Shown: positions 7,121 through 14,501, numbered from the stretch's first letter. The stretch: DNA of 16,495 nt from Helicobacteraceae bacterium UBA6016 (GCA_002428055.1 DIZY01000118.1:1441-17935); one strand, 5' to 3'. Numbers and translations: made by a program. The notes: generated by a model not told the origin, from the letters alone.

Positions 7121-7667
7121 TCAAAGCCTCATAGTCTGAAAGCAGAAATTCCGTGGCAAAGTCTAGAAAATCTATATAAAACGGAGTCTCAACAAGTGTT
7201 TTTGCACCGATAAAAAATGGAACCATCCATCGCAAAATATGTTTTTTCATAAACTCTTTTTGTGTGTTTTCATCTTCTTGCAACACTAAAGTTTGCATAA
7301 AACCTAGCTCTATGGCTATGTGATCGGGCGTAAGAAGGTTTGTGCCGTTGAGGTTGATGTCAAAGCCGTTTTCGATATAAAAGTTCATAACCGGATTTTC
7401 AAGTCCCGTAGATATTTGGTGTTTTGCGTCCATGACGGAAGACTCCACCGGATGAGAGTTGACCAAAAATGCACTAGTAAAGTCGATATTGAGCTCTTCA
7501 TCAAGTGTCTCTATGTCATTTTCGGTAAAAAATCGTTTTGCATTCTCTCCGATCAAATCTAAAAAATCAGGGTTGTTTTTCAAATCTTCGATGCTCTTTT
7601 TTGAGAGTTTATCGGAAAAAACCGTTGAAAGAAAAGCGTATATAAAAGCTCTTTGATTGTTGTCCAT
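7113..7667 (-). CDS. TorD/DmsD-family molybdoenzyme chaperone
   Basis: Cytoplasmic chaperone that binds the Tat signal peptide of its partner Mo enzyme and holds the apoprotein for cofactor insertion before export (family knowledge). The 184-residue, largely helical protein carries the family signature PDHIAIELGFM at 114-124, an upstream HPVESSVM segment (72-79), and HILRWMVPFF (143-152), which matches the conserved H-L-x2-W pattern. There is no signal peptide. It probably corresponds to the delta subunit of type II operons (SerD, DdhD, ClrD, EbdD), and here it should serve the alpha subunit encoded upstream. It is separated from the gene before it by 72 bases containing a strong hairpin, and overlaps the polyferredoxin gene by 8 bases. 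The ribosome-binding site (AAGG, about 11 bases upstream) is weak. Confidence 0.9.
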   Translation of the reverse strand: MDNNQRAFIYAFLSTVFSDKLSKKSIEDLKNNPDFLDLIGENAKRFFTENDIETLDEELNIDFTSAFLVNSHPVESSVMDAKHQISTGLENPVMNFYIENGFDINLNGTNLLTPDHIAIELGFMQTLVLQEDENTQKEFMKKHILRWMVPFFIGAKTLVETPFYIDFLDFATEFLLSDYEALNV

Positions 7668-7705
7668 GTTAGAAAAACCTTAGAAAGTGGATGAAAGTGA
7701 AGTGG

Positions 7706-7725
7706 GTCGGGGCGTATGCCCCGAC
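7706..7725. terminator. Strong intra-operon hairpin
   Basis: GTCGGGGC (7706-7713) and GCCCCGAC (7718-7725) form a perfect 8-bp stem with a GTAT loop. On the plus strand TTTT follows (7726-7729). On the minus strand, the direction of the operon, no T-run follows. It could act as a partial terminator or as an mRNA stability or processing element that lowers expression of the chaperone and ferredoxin relative to the structural subunits. It could also terminate antisense transcripts. Confidence 0.55.
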
Positions 7726-7739
7726 TTTTGAGGTAACTA

Positions 7740-8126
7740 TTACAGACAGCCCTTGAAGAATGATTTTCCTTCAGGTGGTGGAGCTTTGTAGGCTCTCATT
7801 TTGATTAGATTGCCTTTTTCTAGCGTACCGATAACGGTAACATTGTTTTTGCCGAGCCCCTCATCAAGCTCGTGCAAAGGGACGCTAGCCGGTTCTAGTT
7901 TGTACATAATTCCCTCAGAGTGCACATATAGCGCAAAAGGACTAGTTGCCGTTGTGTCAAGTTTACAATCTTTGAATAATCCTTTTTTGATGCACTCTTC
8001 AGTCGCCAAAAAACCTTTTTTTTCTACTTCGCCTGCGCCTACTTTTGCATCTTCCGTTGCCGTAGAGGCTAGCAGTGAGCTAGCAGCTAAGCTCGCAAAA
8101 ATAGCAGATAAAACAACTTTTTTCAT
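7740..8126 (-). CDS. Small exported cysteine-containing protein of unknown function
   Basis: I do not recognise this 128-residue protein. It begins with a clear Sec signal peptide (MKKVVLSAIFASLAASSLLAS, cleavage likely near residue 20). The mature part has three cysteines: C45 and C54 in an EECIKKGLFKDC stretch, and C127 next to the C-terminus in FFKGCL. The middle (PFALYVHSEG onward to about 113) is a predicted beta-rich segment that could be a small barrel or OB-like fold, and is followed by APPPEGKS. There is no CxxCH, so it is not a c-type cytochrome. It overlaps the gamma subunit stop by one base (TAATG), so it is very likely made together with the periplasmic enzyme. It may be a small accessory subunit or a partner of the rhodanese (inference). 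Confidence 0.85.
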   Translation of the reverse strand: MKKVVLSAIFASLAASSLLASTATEDAKVGAGEVEKKGFLATEECIKKGLFKDCKLDTTATSPFALYVHSEGIMYKLEPASVPLHELDEGLGKNNVTVIGTLEKGNLIKMRAYKAPPPEGKSFFKGCL

Positions 8127-9295
8127 TATTTAACTCCCGCTTTTAGAGTTTGTAGGAACGCTACTATATCGTCTATTTCTGTTGGTTTTAGATAGTCGAA
8201 TGCGGGCATAGTTGAAGTTCTAGCGCCTTTGTCGTCTACGCTATACCATGTGCCTGACGGGTGCGCATTTTTGTTGTATCCCGGTACTACCGCCGCATTT
8301 GGAGCCACGATAGACTCTTTTAGGTAAGCGGCAGTTGAATAACCGCCGATGTTTGACAGCTCAGGTGCCATATATGCCATCGGAGCTTTGATGTCGCCCA
8401 TTGTGTGACAAGCGGCGCAGTTGTCGGTAGCAAGTTTTTTACCGTTAGCAACACTGCCTTTTGATTTTTCGCTGATTTTCGCTATGTCGGCTTTTGCTTT
8501 TGCACCGTCTTTCGTTTTGATAGGAGTCCAGCTTGAGAGCCATTTGTTGCCGTTTCTACCGTCTTTTGCACCGTCCCAAATAGCGATAGCCATCGGAGTC
8601 GCATCACACGCTTTTGAGTAGTCGTCGTTTAGAGGTTTTTTGAATACCGCCGTCCATTCGCCGCTTTTGTAGTTCATAGACATCTCGTATCCCTTGGCGT
8701 CTTTGACTTCCGTCATAGACCTAAAGCCTTCCGCTACGAACACTTTGTTGTACTTTGCCACTAGAGTTTTTTGGGAAGCCTCTTTTTTCTTTAGCTCTTC
8801 GCCGAAAAGATTTAGGTTTTGTCTTGCCTGATGCGCAGTTATATCTGCATTTTCGTTAGCAGGATATACGCCTTCCGTATTTTTTTGAAGAAGTACGCTA
8901 ACAGTTCTGCCTTCGCTACCCATACCGATGTAAGGGAGTTTGTCGGCTTCTAGACATGCTGTCGGGAATTGAATCGCAACGCTATCGCCGAAAGCTTTTG
9001 TGCTTTTTTGGCTCTGTTTGGAGTCTGTCGCATCTTTCCATTTGATCACAACAAGCATCTCTTTGTCGTTAAAAGCGGCTCCGGCTTTTGCTTCAAGAGC
9101 TTTTAGCCCTTTCATTTTTGCCGTAGCTTCTTTGTCGTTGTTGCCGATGGTTGTTTGCGGATAGAGCATTACGCTTTCAAGTTTTACCTTAGAAGCGTCT
9201 AGCTTGTCGGCTTTGGCGGCCGTTATAAAATCGGCGGCGGCAAGGCTGATGCTCGCCATTGCCGTTAGTGTTAAAAGCTTAACAGTTTTATTCAT
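8126..9295 (-). CDS. Type II Mo-enzyme gamma subunit: ethylbenzene-dehydrogenase-type heme b domain fused to a cytochrome c domain
   Basis: Predicted periplasmic electron-transfer subunit of 389 residues with a Sec signal peptide (cleavage near residue 20). Residues about 25-260 resemble the heme b-binding gamma subunits of ethylbenzene dehydrogenase, selenate reductase and dimethyl sulfide dehydrogenase. They show FGDSVAIQFP (102-111), then GMG with Met125, and AIAIWDG (237-242) followed by GNKW with Lys251. In EbdC a Met and a Lys bind the heme iron, and Met125 and Lys251 are the likely equivalents. Residues about 280-389 are a class I cytochrome c domain with heme site CAACH (293-297) and a probable axial Met363 in TMPAF. 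Known gamma subunits are about 210-240 residues and lack the cytochrome domain. It overlaps both neighbouring genes by one base (TAATG). Confidence 0.88.
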   Translation of the reverse strand: MNKTVKLLTLTAMASISLAAADFITAAKADKLDASKVKLESVMLYPQTTIGNNDKEATAKMKGLKALEAKAGAAFNDKEMLVVIKWKDATDSKQSQKSTKAFGDSVAIQFPTACLEADKLPYIGMGSEGRTVSVLLQKNTEGVYPANENADITAHQARQNLNLFGEELKKKEASQKTLVAKYNKVFVAEGFRSMTEVKDAKGYEMSMNYKSGEWTAVFKKPLNDDYSKACDATPMAIAIWDGAKDGRNGNKWLSSWTPIKTKDGAKAKADIAKISEKSKGSVANGKKLATDNCAACHTMGDIKAPMAYMAPELSNIGGYSTAAYLKESIVAPNAAVVPGYNKNAHPSGTWYSVDDKGARTSTMPAFDYLKPTEIDDIVAFLQTLKAGVK

Positions 9296-10386
9296 TAGTG
9301 CACCGCCTTAAATGATGTGAATTTACCCGCATCGTATCTGTGGTCTACAGGTTTTAGCGAGTTATTGTGATGTGCATAGTAACCAGCGTCAAGTCTGAAC
9401 ATATCAGAATGTTTATAAGCGATTAGAAGGTCTAAAAGCTCTGATTTGCCGGTAGCTTTTCTGTTTTCCATCTCATCTTTGATAGTTTTGATTGCGGCGT
9501 GTACCTCTTTGCCAAATAGCGCTTCAAGCTGCTCAGGCGGAACCCTGTCGCTACCCTCTATCGGCTTGCCGTTTGCGTCAAATTTAAGCGGTCCTGCAAC
9601 AGGTGGTACATAGTATACATTTGCTCCCGTATTTGCATCCGGTCTTAGCGGAAGAGCCACTTTGTATTTTTTGACTAGCTTGTAGATTTGTCCCTCTTCA
9701 TCGTCAAGGAAACCTACAAATCTGATTCTACCTACACACTGTTGCGCACAAGCGGTTGGAAGACCTTTTTCGATTCTTGGGAAACAGAAAATACATTTTT
9801 CTGATTTTGAGATTTTCGGGTTAAAGTATATTTTTTTGTAAGGGCATCCCGCTATACAAAATCTATACCCTTGGCATCTGTCTTGGTCTACAAGTACTAC
9901 GCCGTCTTGACCTCTTTTGAATATCGCATCTCTCGGGCATGCCGCTAGACATCCGGGATTGTCACAGTGGTTACAAATTCTAGGAATATAGAAGAAGTAG
10001 TTGTCGGATGGGAAATTACCCGCACCTTGGTCTTCATCCCAGTTTGGTCCCCAGATAGGAGCGACATTGGATTTGAATTCAACGCCTTTTGCCAAATCTT
10101 CGTGATTGAAATCCCATGGAGTGCCGTAACCTGTTTCTATTTCAGGGATTACGCCATCTTTGAGATTGCCCTCATTGTCGAAACCGCCGCCGGAAGTTTG
10201 CCACTGTTTTGGATAGCCCTCACCCGGGAAAGTTTCTACATTATTCCAATACATATAATCTCTGCCGTTTCTGTTTGTCCATTGCGTTTTACACGCAACG
10301 GTACAAGTTTGACAGCCGATACATTTGTTGAGGTCCATGACCATTGCTAGCTGTCTTTTAGACGCTACGATTGCTGTTGCTGACAT
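9295..10386 (-). CDS. Type II Mo-enzyme beta subunit with four iron-sulfur clusters
   Basis: Electron-conducting subunit, 363 residues, of the NarH/SerB/DdhB/EbdB kind. Cysteine groups: C22-x2-C25-x2-C28-x3-C32; C138-x2-C141-x4-C146-x3-C150; C171-x5-C177-x3-C181; and C198-x2-C201 with C213 and C217. In the third group the second ligand position is Tyr174. NarH has Trp there, and this position makes the cluster [3Fe-4S], so the subunit probably carries three [4Fe-4S] and one [3Fe-4S]. It has no signal peptide, and subunits of this kind are exported folded with the Tat-tagged alpha subunit. The stretches YKKIYFNP, SEKCIF and RIRFVGFLDDE are typical of the type II branch. AGGGGAGA lies upstream of the ATG, and 14 bases separate it from alpha. 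Confidence 0.93.
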   Translation of the reverse strand: MSATAIVASKRQLAMVMDLNKCIGCQTCTVACKTQWTNRNGRDYMYWNNVETFPGEGYPKQWQTSGGGFDNEGNLKDGVIPEIETGYGTPWDFNHEDLAKGVEFKSNVAPIWGPNWDEDQGAGNFPSDNYFFYIPRICNHCDNPGCLAACPRDAIFKRGQDGVVLVDQDRCQGYRFCIAGCPYKKIYFNPKISKSEKCIFCFPRIEKGLPTACAQQCVGRIRFVGFLDDEEGQIYKLVKKYKVALPLRPDANTGANVYYVPPVAGPLKFDANGKPIEGSDRVPPEQLEALFGKEVHAAIKTIKDEMENRKATGKSELLDLLIAYKHSDMFRLDAGYYAHHNNSLKPVDHRYDAGKFTSFKAVH

Positions 10387-10400
10387 ATATTATTCTCCCC

Positions 10401-13277
10401 TTACGCTTTTTTGGCTTTTTCTACATTTACAGCCGCATCGTATGCGTACTGGTTACCGTCCCAAAGCCCGCCGAATTTGAGGTGACCCCAATTATCCGCC
10501 ATTTCAAGTAGGTTTAGAGATGTAGGTACAACTTCGTTAGGACCTCTCATACCCTTAAACATATTTGGCTCCCAACCGTCCTCTATTACCAAAGAGTCCA
10601 TTGGAGCAGAGTGCGATACTTTTGCCATCGCAAAAAATTCGCCGATAGTGTTGTATACCCTTATTTCATCGCCGTCTTTAATGCCTTTGATTTTTGCAAC
10701 TTTGTTATTGATTGCAACCCAAGGTTTACCTCTTTGAAGTCTCATAAGAAACTTAGAGTTTTTCCAGTTAGCGTGTATTGACCATCTAGCATGCGGTGTT
10801 AGCATCGTAAACGGATAAGTTTTTGATACAGGCGCTATGCTAGGTCTAGCCGTATTGACGCATACTCCTAGTTTTAGCCACATTTCATGGTCGACATAGA
10901 ATGTTTGTCTTCCGCTCATAGTTTCAAATCTTTCGAATTTGAACATTTGGTCTTCCCATGAGTTAAACGGTCTGTCCGCATAAAGAGGAGAAGTTTTTGC
11001 CGCTTTTTCGTTTAGAACCAAGAAGCCGCCCGATTTTTTCATTTTCTCTATCGTGTACGGCGCATACTGCTCACATTTGTCAAGAGCGACCTCAACTGCC
11101 ATTCTGTCGTTACCTAGATATGGCTCAAGGTTACCCTCTGACTCTTCGTCATGGTTTGTAAACTCTTGGTGGAACTTATCAAGCTCTCTCTCGCCGTTTT
11201 TCGTATATTTAGGATCTTTTACTTTTTTGACAGGACCTTTTATCGCTATCTCTTCAAGTTTTTTGGCAAGCATCTCAAATATGCTCCACTCGTCTTTCGC
11301 CTCGCCTACAGGCTTGAGGTTTGCGACCGGGTGCGCAAGGTTTGTAAACCTATGGTATCCAGGCGAGCTTCTAAGGTCGAATACCTCGTAGTGCGATTTT
11401 GCAGGAAGCAAGATGTCCGCATATACGGCGGTTTCGCTCATACGATAGTCAACATAGGCAAAGTATTTAGTAAGCTTCAAAAACTCTTCTCTGTAGCTAG
11501 TACCTTTGTTTCTTCTAAATCTAGAGTCTGCCACAAGAAGCGCAATTTCCGGCATCCAGAAAGGTTTTGCTTTTTTTGCTTTAGGGTCTGCGGCATAAGC
11601 TTTACCGTCTTTTACCATCTGCTCTATAATAGCTTTGTACTCTTTTCTCTCAATACCTTGAGATTTTTTGAGACCCGCATCGGAGAAGTATTTGTCCATT
11701 GTCTCCATTCCCTTGCCGAACATAAATTCGCCAAAGAATCCAGAACCGAATCTAGCTTGGTATTTACCGCTAAAGCCGGATAGGTTTTCAAGTCCTGAAA
11801 GTTGGAATTCGTTTTCGGTATTTAGACCGCCTCTTGGGCCGTATCTGCCTGTTAGGCCGCAGATTGATGCGATGTTCCAGATATTCAAAATACCGTTGAA
11901 GTATTTGTTTAGCGCAAAGCCTGTAGTGATTTCTACTACTTTTTCTTTTGCAATATCACGAGCCAGTTCTTCTACTATTGATGGGTGAACATTTGTAATT
12001 TTTTGAGTCTCTGCTGCAGGGAATTTCGCCGCTTCTGCTTTTAGCATCTCAAATACTGTTGTTACTTTGACTTTTTTGCCGTTACCTAAAGTAACTTCCC
12101 AAGTTCCTTCGATAGCAGGGTCTATGTCATAGCCCTTGTCTTTTAGTCTAAGAGTTTTAAGGTCGCTTCCTTCAGAGCCCGGCATTAGCGCAACGGAATT
12201 AGTTTTTGTATTCCAAGTATAAAACTGCTCGTCAAATTTGTGATGCTCTTTTTCATCTTTTGCGTGTTCAAAATCACCTCTTCTGAGAAGTTTTTTGTTA
12301 TCCACTCTAACAAGGAAAGGAAGGTCTGTATATGTCTTCATTGCTTGCGGCATATATAGTTTTTTGCTTATTAGTTCGTTGATGATACTCATAGCAAGAT
12401 AGTTATCCGTACCCGCTTTGATAGGCACCCATAGGTGAGCTCTTGCCGCAGAGGCGTTGTACTCAGGGGTAATAACTACGATTTTTGCGCCGTTGTATTT
12501 ACCTTCCCATACGAAGTGAGCATCCGGAATTCTCGTTGCAGATGGGTTTGCGCCCCACATGATAGATACATTTACGCCGTACATAAAGTCAAATGTACAA
12601 CCCATGTTACCTTCGCCGTACGCTACTGCCGCACCTGAGAACATATCCCCAAGGTAAGAAGCCGGATAAATCCTAACCGCGCCTAGCTGAGTCGAAAATC
12701 TAAGAGGACCGCCTCTTCTGCCTTCCGTTAGTAGACCTGTTCCGGCGTGTACCGTGATGCTTCCCGGACCTTTTTTCGGGTCTATCATGTTGTCGTATAG
12801 TTTTTGGGCTATTTCCTGAGTTGCTTCATCCCAGCTTACTCTTTTCCATTTGCCCTCTCCTCTTTTGCCCACTCTTTTCATAGGGTAGAGGATTCTGTCT
12901 TTTTCGTACATTACCTGTGAGTGTTCAACGCCTTTATTACAGCCTCTCGGGTTGAAGTCAGGGATGCTTGGGTTGATTATCGGGTATCTTGCAGATTGGT
13001 TTTCTCTGGTTACAACGCCGTTGTTTGACCAGATTTCCCAAGCACAGTTACCTTGGCAGTTTACGCAGTGATACGCAAAACCGTGCTCTTCTTTTTTGCC
13101 GTATGTAAAGTTAAATTCGTTTCTATATAGATTTTCCGTAAAGCTCGCATTTGCATACGCATCTTTGCCGTTTTCTACTTTTGTGACATTTGTTTTTGCA
13201 AACAAAGAACCTTGACCGGCTACTAGCGCCGCCGTTAGACCCGAAGCTTTTAAAAAGTCTCTTCTGTTTTTTACCAT
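10401..13277 (-). CDS. Type II DMSO-reductase-family molybdopterin oxidoreductase, catalytic alpha subunit (Tat-exported)
   Basis: Catalytic Mo-bisMGD subunit of 958 residues. The start chosen is ATG at 13277-13275, preceded by AGGGAG; ATG at 13295 (overlapping the rhodanese stop as ATGA) is possible but would put extra residues before the Tat motif. The N-terminus carries RRDFLK (5-10) and a hydrophobic stretch ending near SLFA, a Tat signal. H70-x3-C74-x3-C78-x34-C113 is exactly the NarG-style FS0 cluster with a His ligand. Asp211 in YLGDM is the likely Mo ligand. WGANPSATRIPDAHF (241-255) is the type II substrate-domain signature, and the C-terminal molydopterin-binding domain is complete. 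Known members act on nitrate, selenate, chlorate, dimethyl sulfide or hydrocarbons; residues seen here do not decide the substrate. Confidence 0.93.
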   Translation of the reverse strand: MVKNRRDFLKASGLTAALVAGQGSLFAKTNVTKVENGKDAYANASFTENLYRNEFNFTYGKKEEHGFAYHCVNCQGNCAWEIWSNNGVVTRENQSARYPIINPSIPDFNPRGCNKGVEHSQVMYEKDRILYPMKRVGKRGEGKWKRVSWDEATQEIAQKLYDNMIDPKKGPGSITVHAGTGLLTEGRRGGPLRFSTQLGAVRIYPASYLGDMFSGAAVAYGEGNMGCTFDFMYGVNVSIMWGANPSATRIPDAHFVWEGKYNGAKIVVITPEYNASAARAHLWVPIKAGTDNYLAMSIINELISKKLYMPQAMKTYTDLPFLVRVDNKKLLRRGDFEHAKDEKEHHKFDEQFYTWNTKTNSVALMPGSEGSDLKTLRLKDKGYDIDPAIEGTWEVTLGNGKKVKVTTVFEMLKAEAAKFPAAETQKITNVHPSIVEELARDIAKEKVVEITTGFALNKYFNGILNIWNIASICGLTGRYGPRGGLNTENEFQLSGLENLSGFSGKYQARFGSGFFGEFMFGKGMETMDKYFSDAGLKKSQGIERKEYKAIIEQMVKDGKAYAADPKAKKAKPFWMPEIALLVADSRFRRNKGTSYREEFLKLTKYFAYVDYRMSETAVYADILLPAKSHYEVFDLRSSPGYHRFTNLAHPVANLKPVGEAKDEWSIFEMLAKKLEEIAIKGPVKKVKDPKYTKNGERELDKFHQEFTNHDEESEGNLEPYLGNDRMAVEVALDKCEQYAPYTIEKMKKSGGFLVLNEKAAKTSPLYADRPFNSWEDQMFKFERFETMSGRQTFYVDHEMWLKLGVCVNTARPSIAPVSKTYPFTMLTPHARWSIHANWKNSKFLMRLQRGKPWVAINNKVAKIKGIKDGDEIRVYNTIGEFFAMAKVSHSAPMDSLVIEDGWEPNMFKGMRGPNEVVPTSLNLLEMADNWGHLKFGGLWDGNQYAYDAAVNVEKAKKA

Positions 13278-13291
13278 TTTATCGTTCTCCC

Positions 13292-14212
13292 TCATCGTCT
13301 TATCGGCATATTCCAGTCGTTGCCCCACTCATCCCATGAGCCGACATAGACTTTCGCATTTTTGTAGCCTAGTTTTTCAAGAACAGTCATAATATATGAG
13401 CTTCTTCCGGCTCCAACATGGCAGTATGTGTATATTATTTTATCTTTCGTTATGCCGTTTTTATCAAGAACCGCTTGCATCTCTTCCGGAGTTTTGTATG
13501 AGAGTTTTTTTGTAGCGTCGCTAAAGTTTGTCCACTCTACAAATCTTGCATTTGGAATATGTCCGCCTCTAGCTACATTGTCAAGCTTTGAAACGCCTAT
13601 GATCTCTTCCATTCTTCTTGAATCTATAATTACATATTTGGAGCTATCGCCGTTTTTTTCAATATCTTTTACCGCTGCAAGTACATCGTATTTGCTTGCG
13701 GATATTGCATGATTGATTTTTTTCGGGTCGATTTTGAATACTTTTGGAGCTACTTTTGGTTCAGCGCCTTTTACTATTTTAACGCCCTCGGCTCGAAGCT
13801 GCGCTATGCCGCCGTTTACAAATCTGACATTGTCATGTCCGAAACTTTTGAAATAATGCCATACGCCTGAAGCGTTCGGACCCTTAAAGTCATCATAGGC
13901 TATGACCATAGTATTGTTGTCGATGCCTTTTGAGCCGATAAACTTCTCAGCCTCATCCTGGCACACATAAAGCGGAGCACAGTGCATATCACCCGTTATA
14001 TCCGAGTGATGTAGGTGGTGGGCATCCATATTCATAGAACCCTCAACATGATTGAGATTGTAAACATCGGTATTATCTCCGCTTACAAAAACGACTCCCG
14101 GTTTTCCGATTAGTTCTTTTGCTTCTTTGGCAGAGATAGTTATATCATCCGCCAGCAAAGAAACGACGGCAACCGAAGAAAATAGGCAAAGCGATGCCAG
14201 TAGCTTCTTCAT
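13292..14212 (-). CDS. Exported two-domain rhodanese-type sulfurtransferase
   Basis: Predicted periplasmic enzyme that moves sulfane sulfur through a cysteine persulfide. The protein has 306 residues and a Sec signal peptide (MKKLLASLCLFSSVAVVSLLA). The N-terminal rhodanese domain (about 25-150) is inactive-like, with Asp107 in AYDD where catalytic domains carry Cys. The C-terminal domain (about 165-306) has the catalytic loop CHVGAGR, with Cys264, and the typical GSWDEWGNDWNMPI end. The loop differs from the CRKGVT of thiosulfate sulfurtransferases and the CGSGVT of mercaptopyruvate sulfurtransferases, so substrate preference is open. Two more cysteines (C78, C84) and a His-rich HHLHH (65-69) sit in the first domain. 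AAGGAG lies 6 bases before the ATG. It is the first gene of the Mo-enzyme operon, with alpha following after 14 bases, so it is probably functionally tied to it. Confidence 0.9.
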   Translation of the reverse strand: MKKLLASLCLFSSVAVVSLLADDITISAKEAKELIGKPGVVFVSGDNTDVYNLNHVEGSMNMDAHHLHHSDITGDMHCAPLYVCQDEAEKFIGSKGIDNNTMVIAYDDFKGPNASGVWHYFKSFGHDNVRFVNGGIAQLRAEGVKIVKGAEPKVAPKVFKIDPKKINHAISASKYDVLAAVKDIEKNGDSSKYVIIDSRRMEEIIGVSKLDNVARGGHIPNARFVEWTNFSDATKKLSYKTPEEMQAVLDKNGITKDKIIYTYCHVGAGRSSYIMTVLEKLGYKNAKVYVGSWDEWGNDWNMPIRR

Positions 14213-14310
14213 AAACGCTCCTTCTTTTTGCTCTTCTTGACTTTTAATTTTTGCTTTTTCGCAAGGGCATAAATTTTAAGTAAACTTATCTTAATCAACT
14301 CTTAATGTAT

Positions 14311-14354
14311 TAACTAAAGTTATTATTATTTTTATTTACAATAACTATAAGTTA
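14311..14354. promoter_or_regulatory. Two operator-like palindromes in the divergent control region
   Basis: TAACTAAAGTTA (14311-14322) and TAACTATAAGTTA (14342-14354) share the half-sites TAACT and AGTTA, with spacers of 2 and 3 bases. Their centres are about 31-32 bases apart, close to three helical turns, so one protein could bind both on the same face of the DNA. They lie between the Mo-enzyme operon and the plus-strand gene pair and could control both. The whole gap 14213-14481 holds no other gene I can support except a doubtful short frame. The regulator is not encoded in this window. Confidence 0.45.
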
Positions 14355-14360
14355 CACGCA

Positions 14361-14388
14361 CAAAAAAGCTTTTTTGCTATGCTATAAA
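14361..14388 (+). promoter_or_regulatory. Candidate promoter for the plus-strand pair, with an A/T palindrome
   Basis: TTTTTTG (14370-14376) is followed by CTATGCT, giving an extended -10 of the phylum's usual form with TATGCT at 14378-14383. TATAAA at 14383-14388 is an alternative -10. The sequence CAAAAAAGCTTTTTTG (14361-14376) is a perfect 16-bp palindrome overlapping the promoter, and could be a binding site or simply the T-rich promoter element mirrored by chance. Confidence 0.4.
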
Positions 14389-14411
14389 AAGCTCAAGGAG
14401 GCTACTGCTGC

Positions 14412-14501
14412 TTGCATTTTCATATTGTTTTAGTTAAGATGAAATCCACAAAAAAACACAAAATTGTAAGCAGGACTTATTATGAATATTTCCAATACTA
14501 A
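14412..14501 (+). CDS. Doubtful 29-codon leader frame (TTG start) overlapping the next gene
   Basis: A complete AAGGAGG ribosome-binding sequence (14395-14401) has no ATG or GTG at normal distance, but TTG follows 10 bases later. The frame runs 29 codons and stops with TAA at 14499-14501, 20 bases inside the next gene. If translated, it would couple or limit translation of that gene. The peptide (beginning LHFHIVLVKMK if read literally) has no recognisable features. Very low certainty. Confidence 0.15.
   Translation: MHFHIVLVKMKSTKKHKIVSRTYYEYFQY

Noticed and set aside
7706..7729. Rho-independent terminator ending the operon
   Set aside because: The T-run is on the plus-strand side, whereas the operon runs on the minus strand, and the chaperone and ferredoxin clearly belong to the same set.
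10401..13277. Annotation as nitrate reductase NarG
   Set aside because: The FS0 pattern is NarG-like, but it has a full Tat signal, an EbdC-type gamma subunit instead of NarI, and a length well below NarG. It belongs to the periplasmic type II branch, substrate unknown.
13278..13328. Longer starts for the alpha subunit (ATG at 13328 or 13295)
   Set aside because: The first lies deep in the rhodanese gene. Both put extra residues before the Tat motif, and the ATG at 13277 has the best ribosome-binding site. The 13295 start (ATGA overlap) is not excluded.
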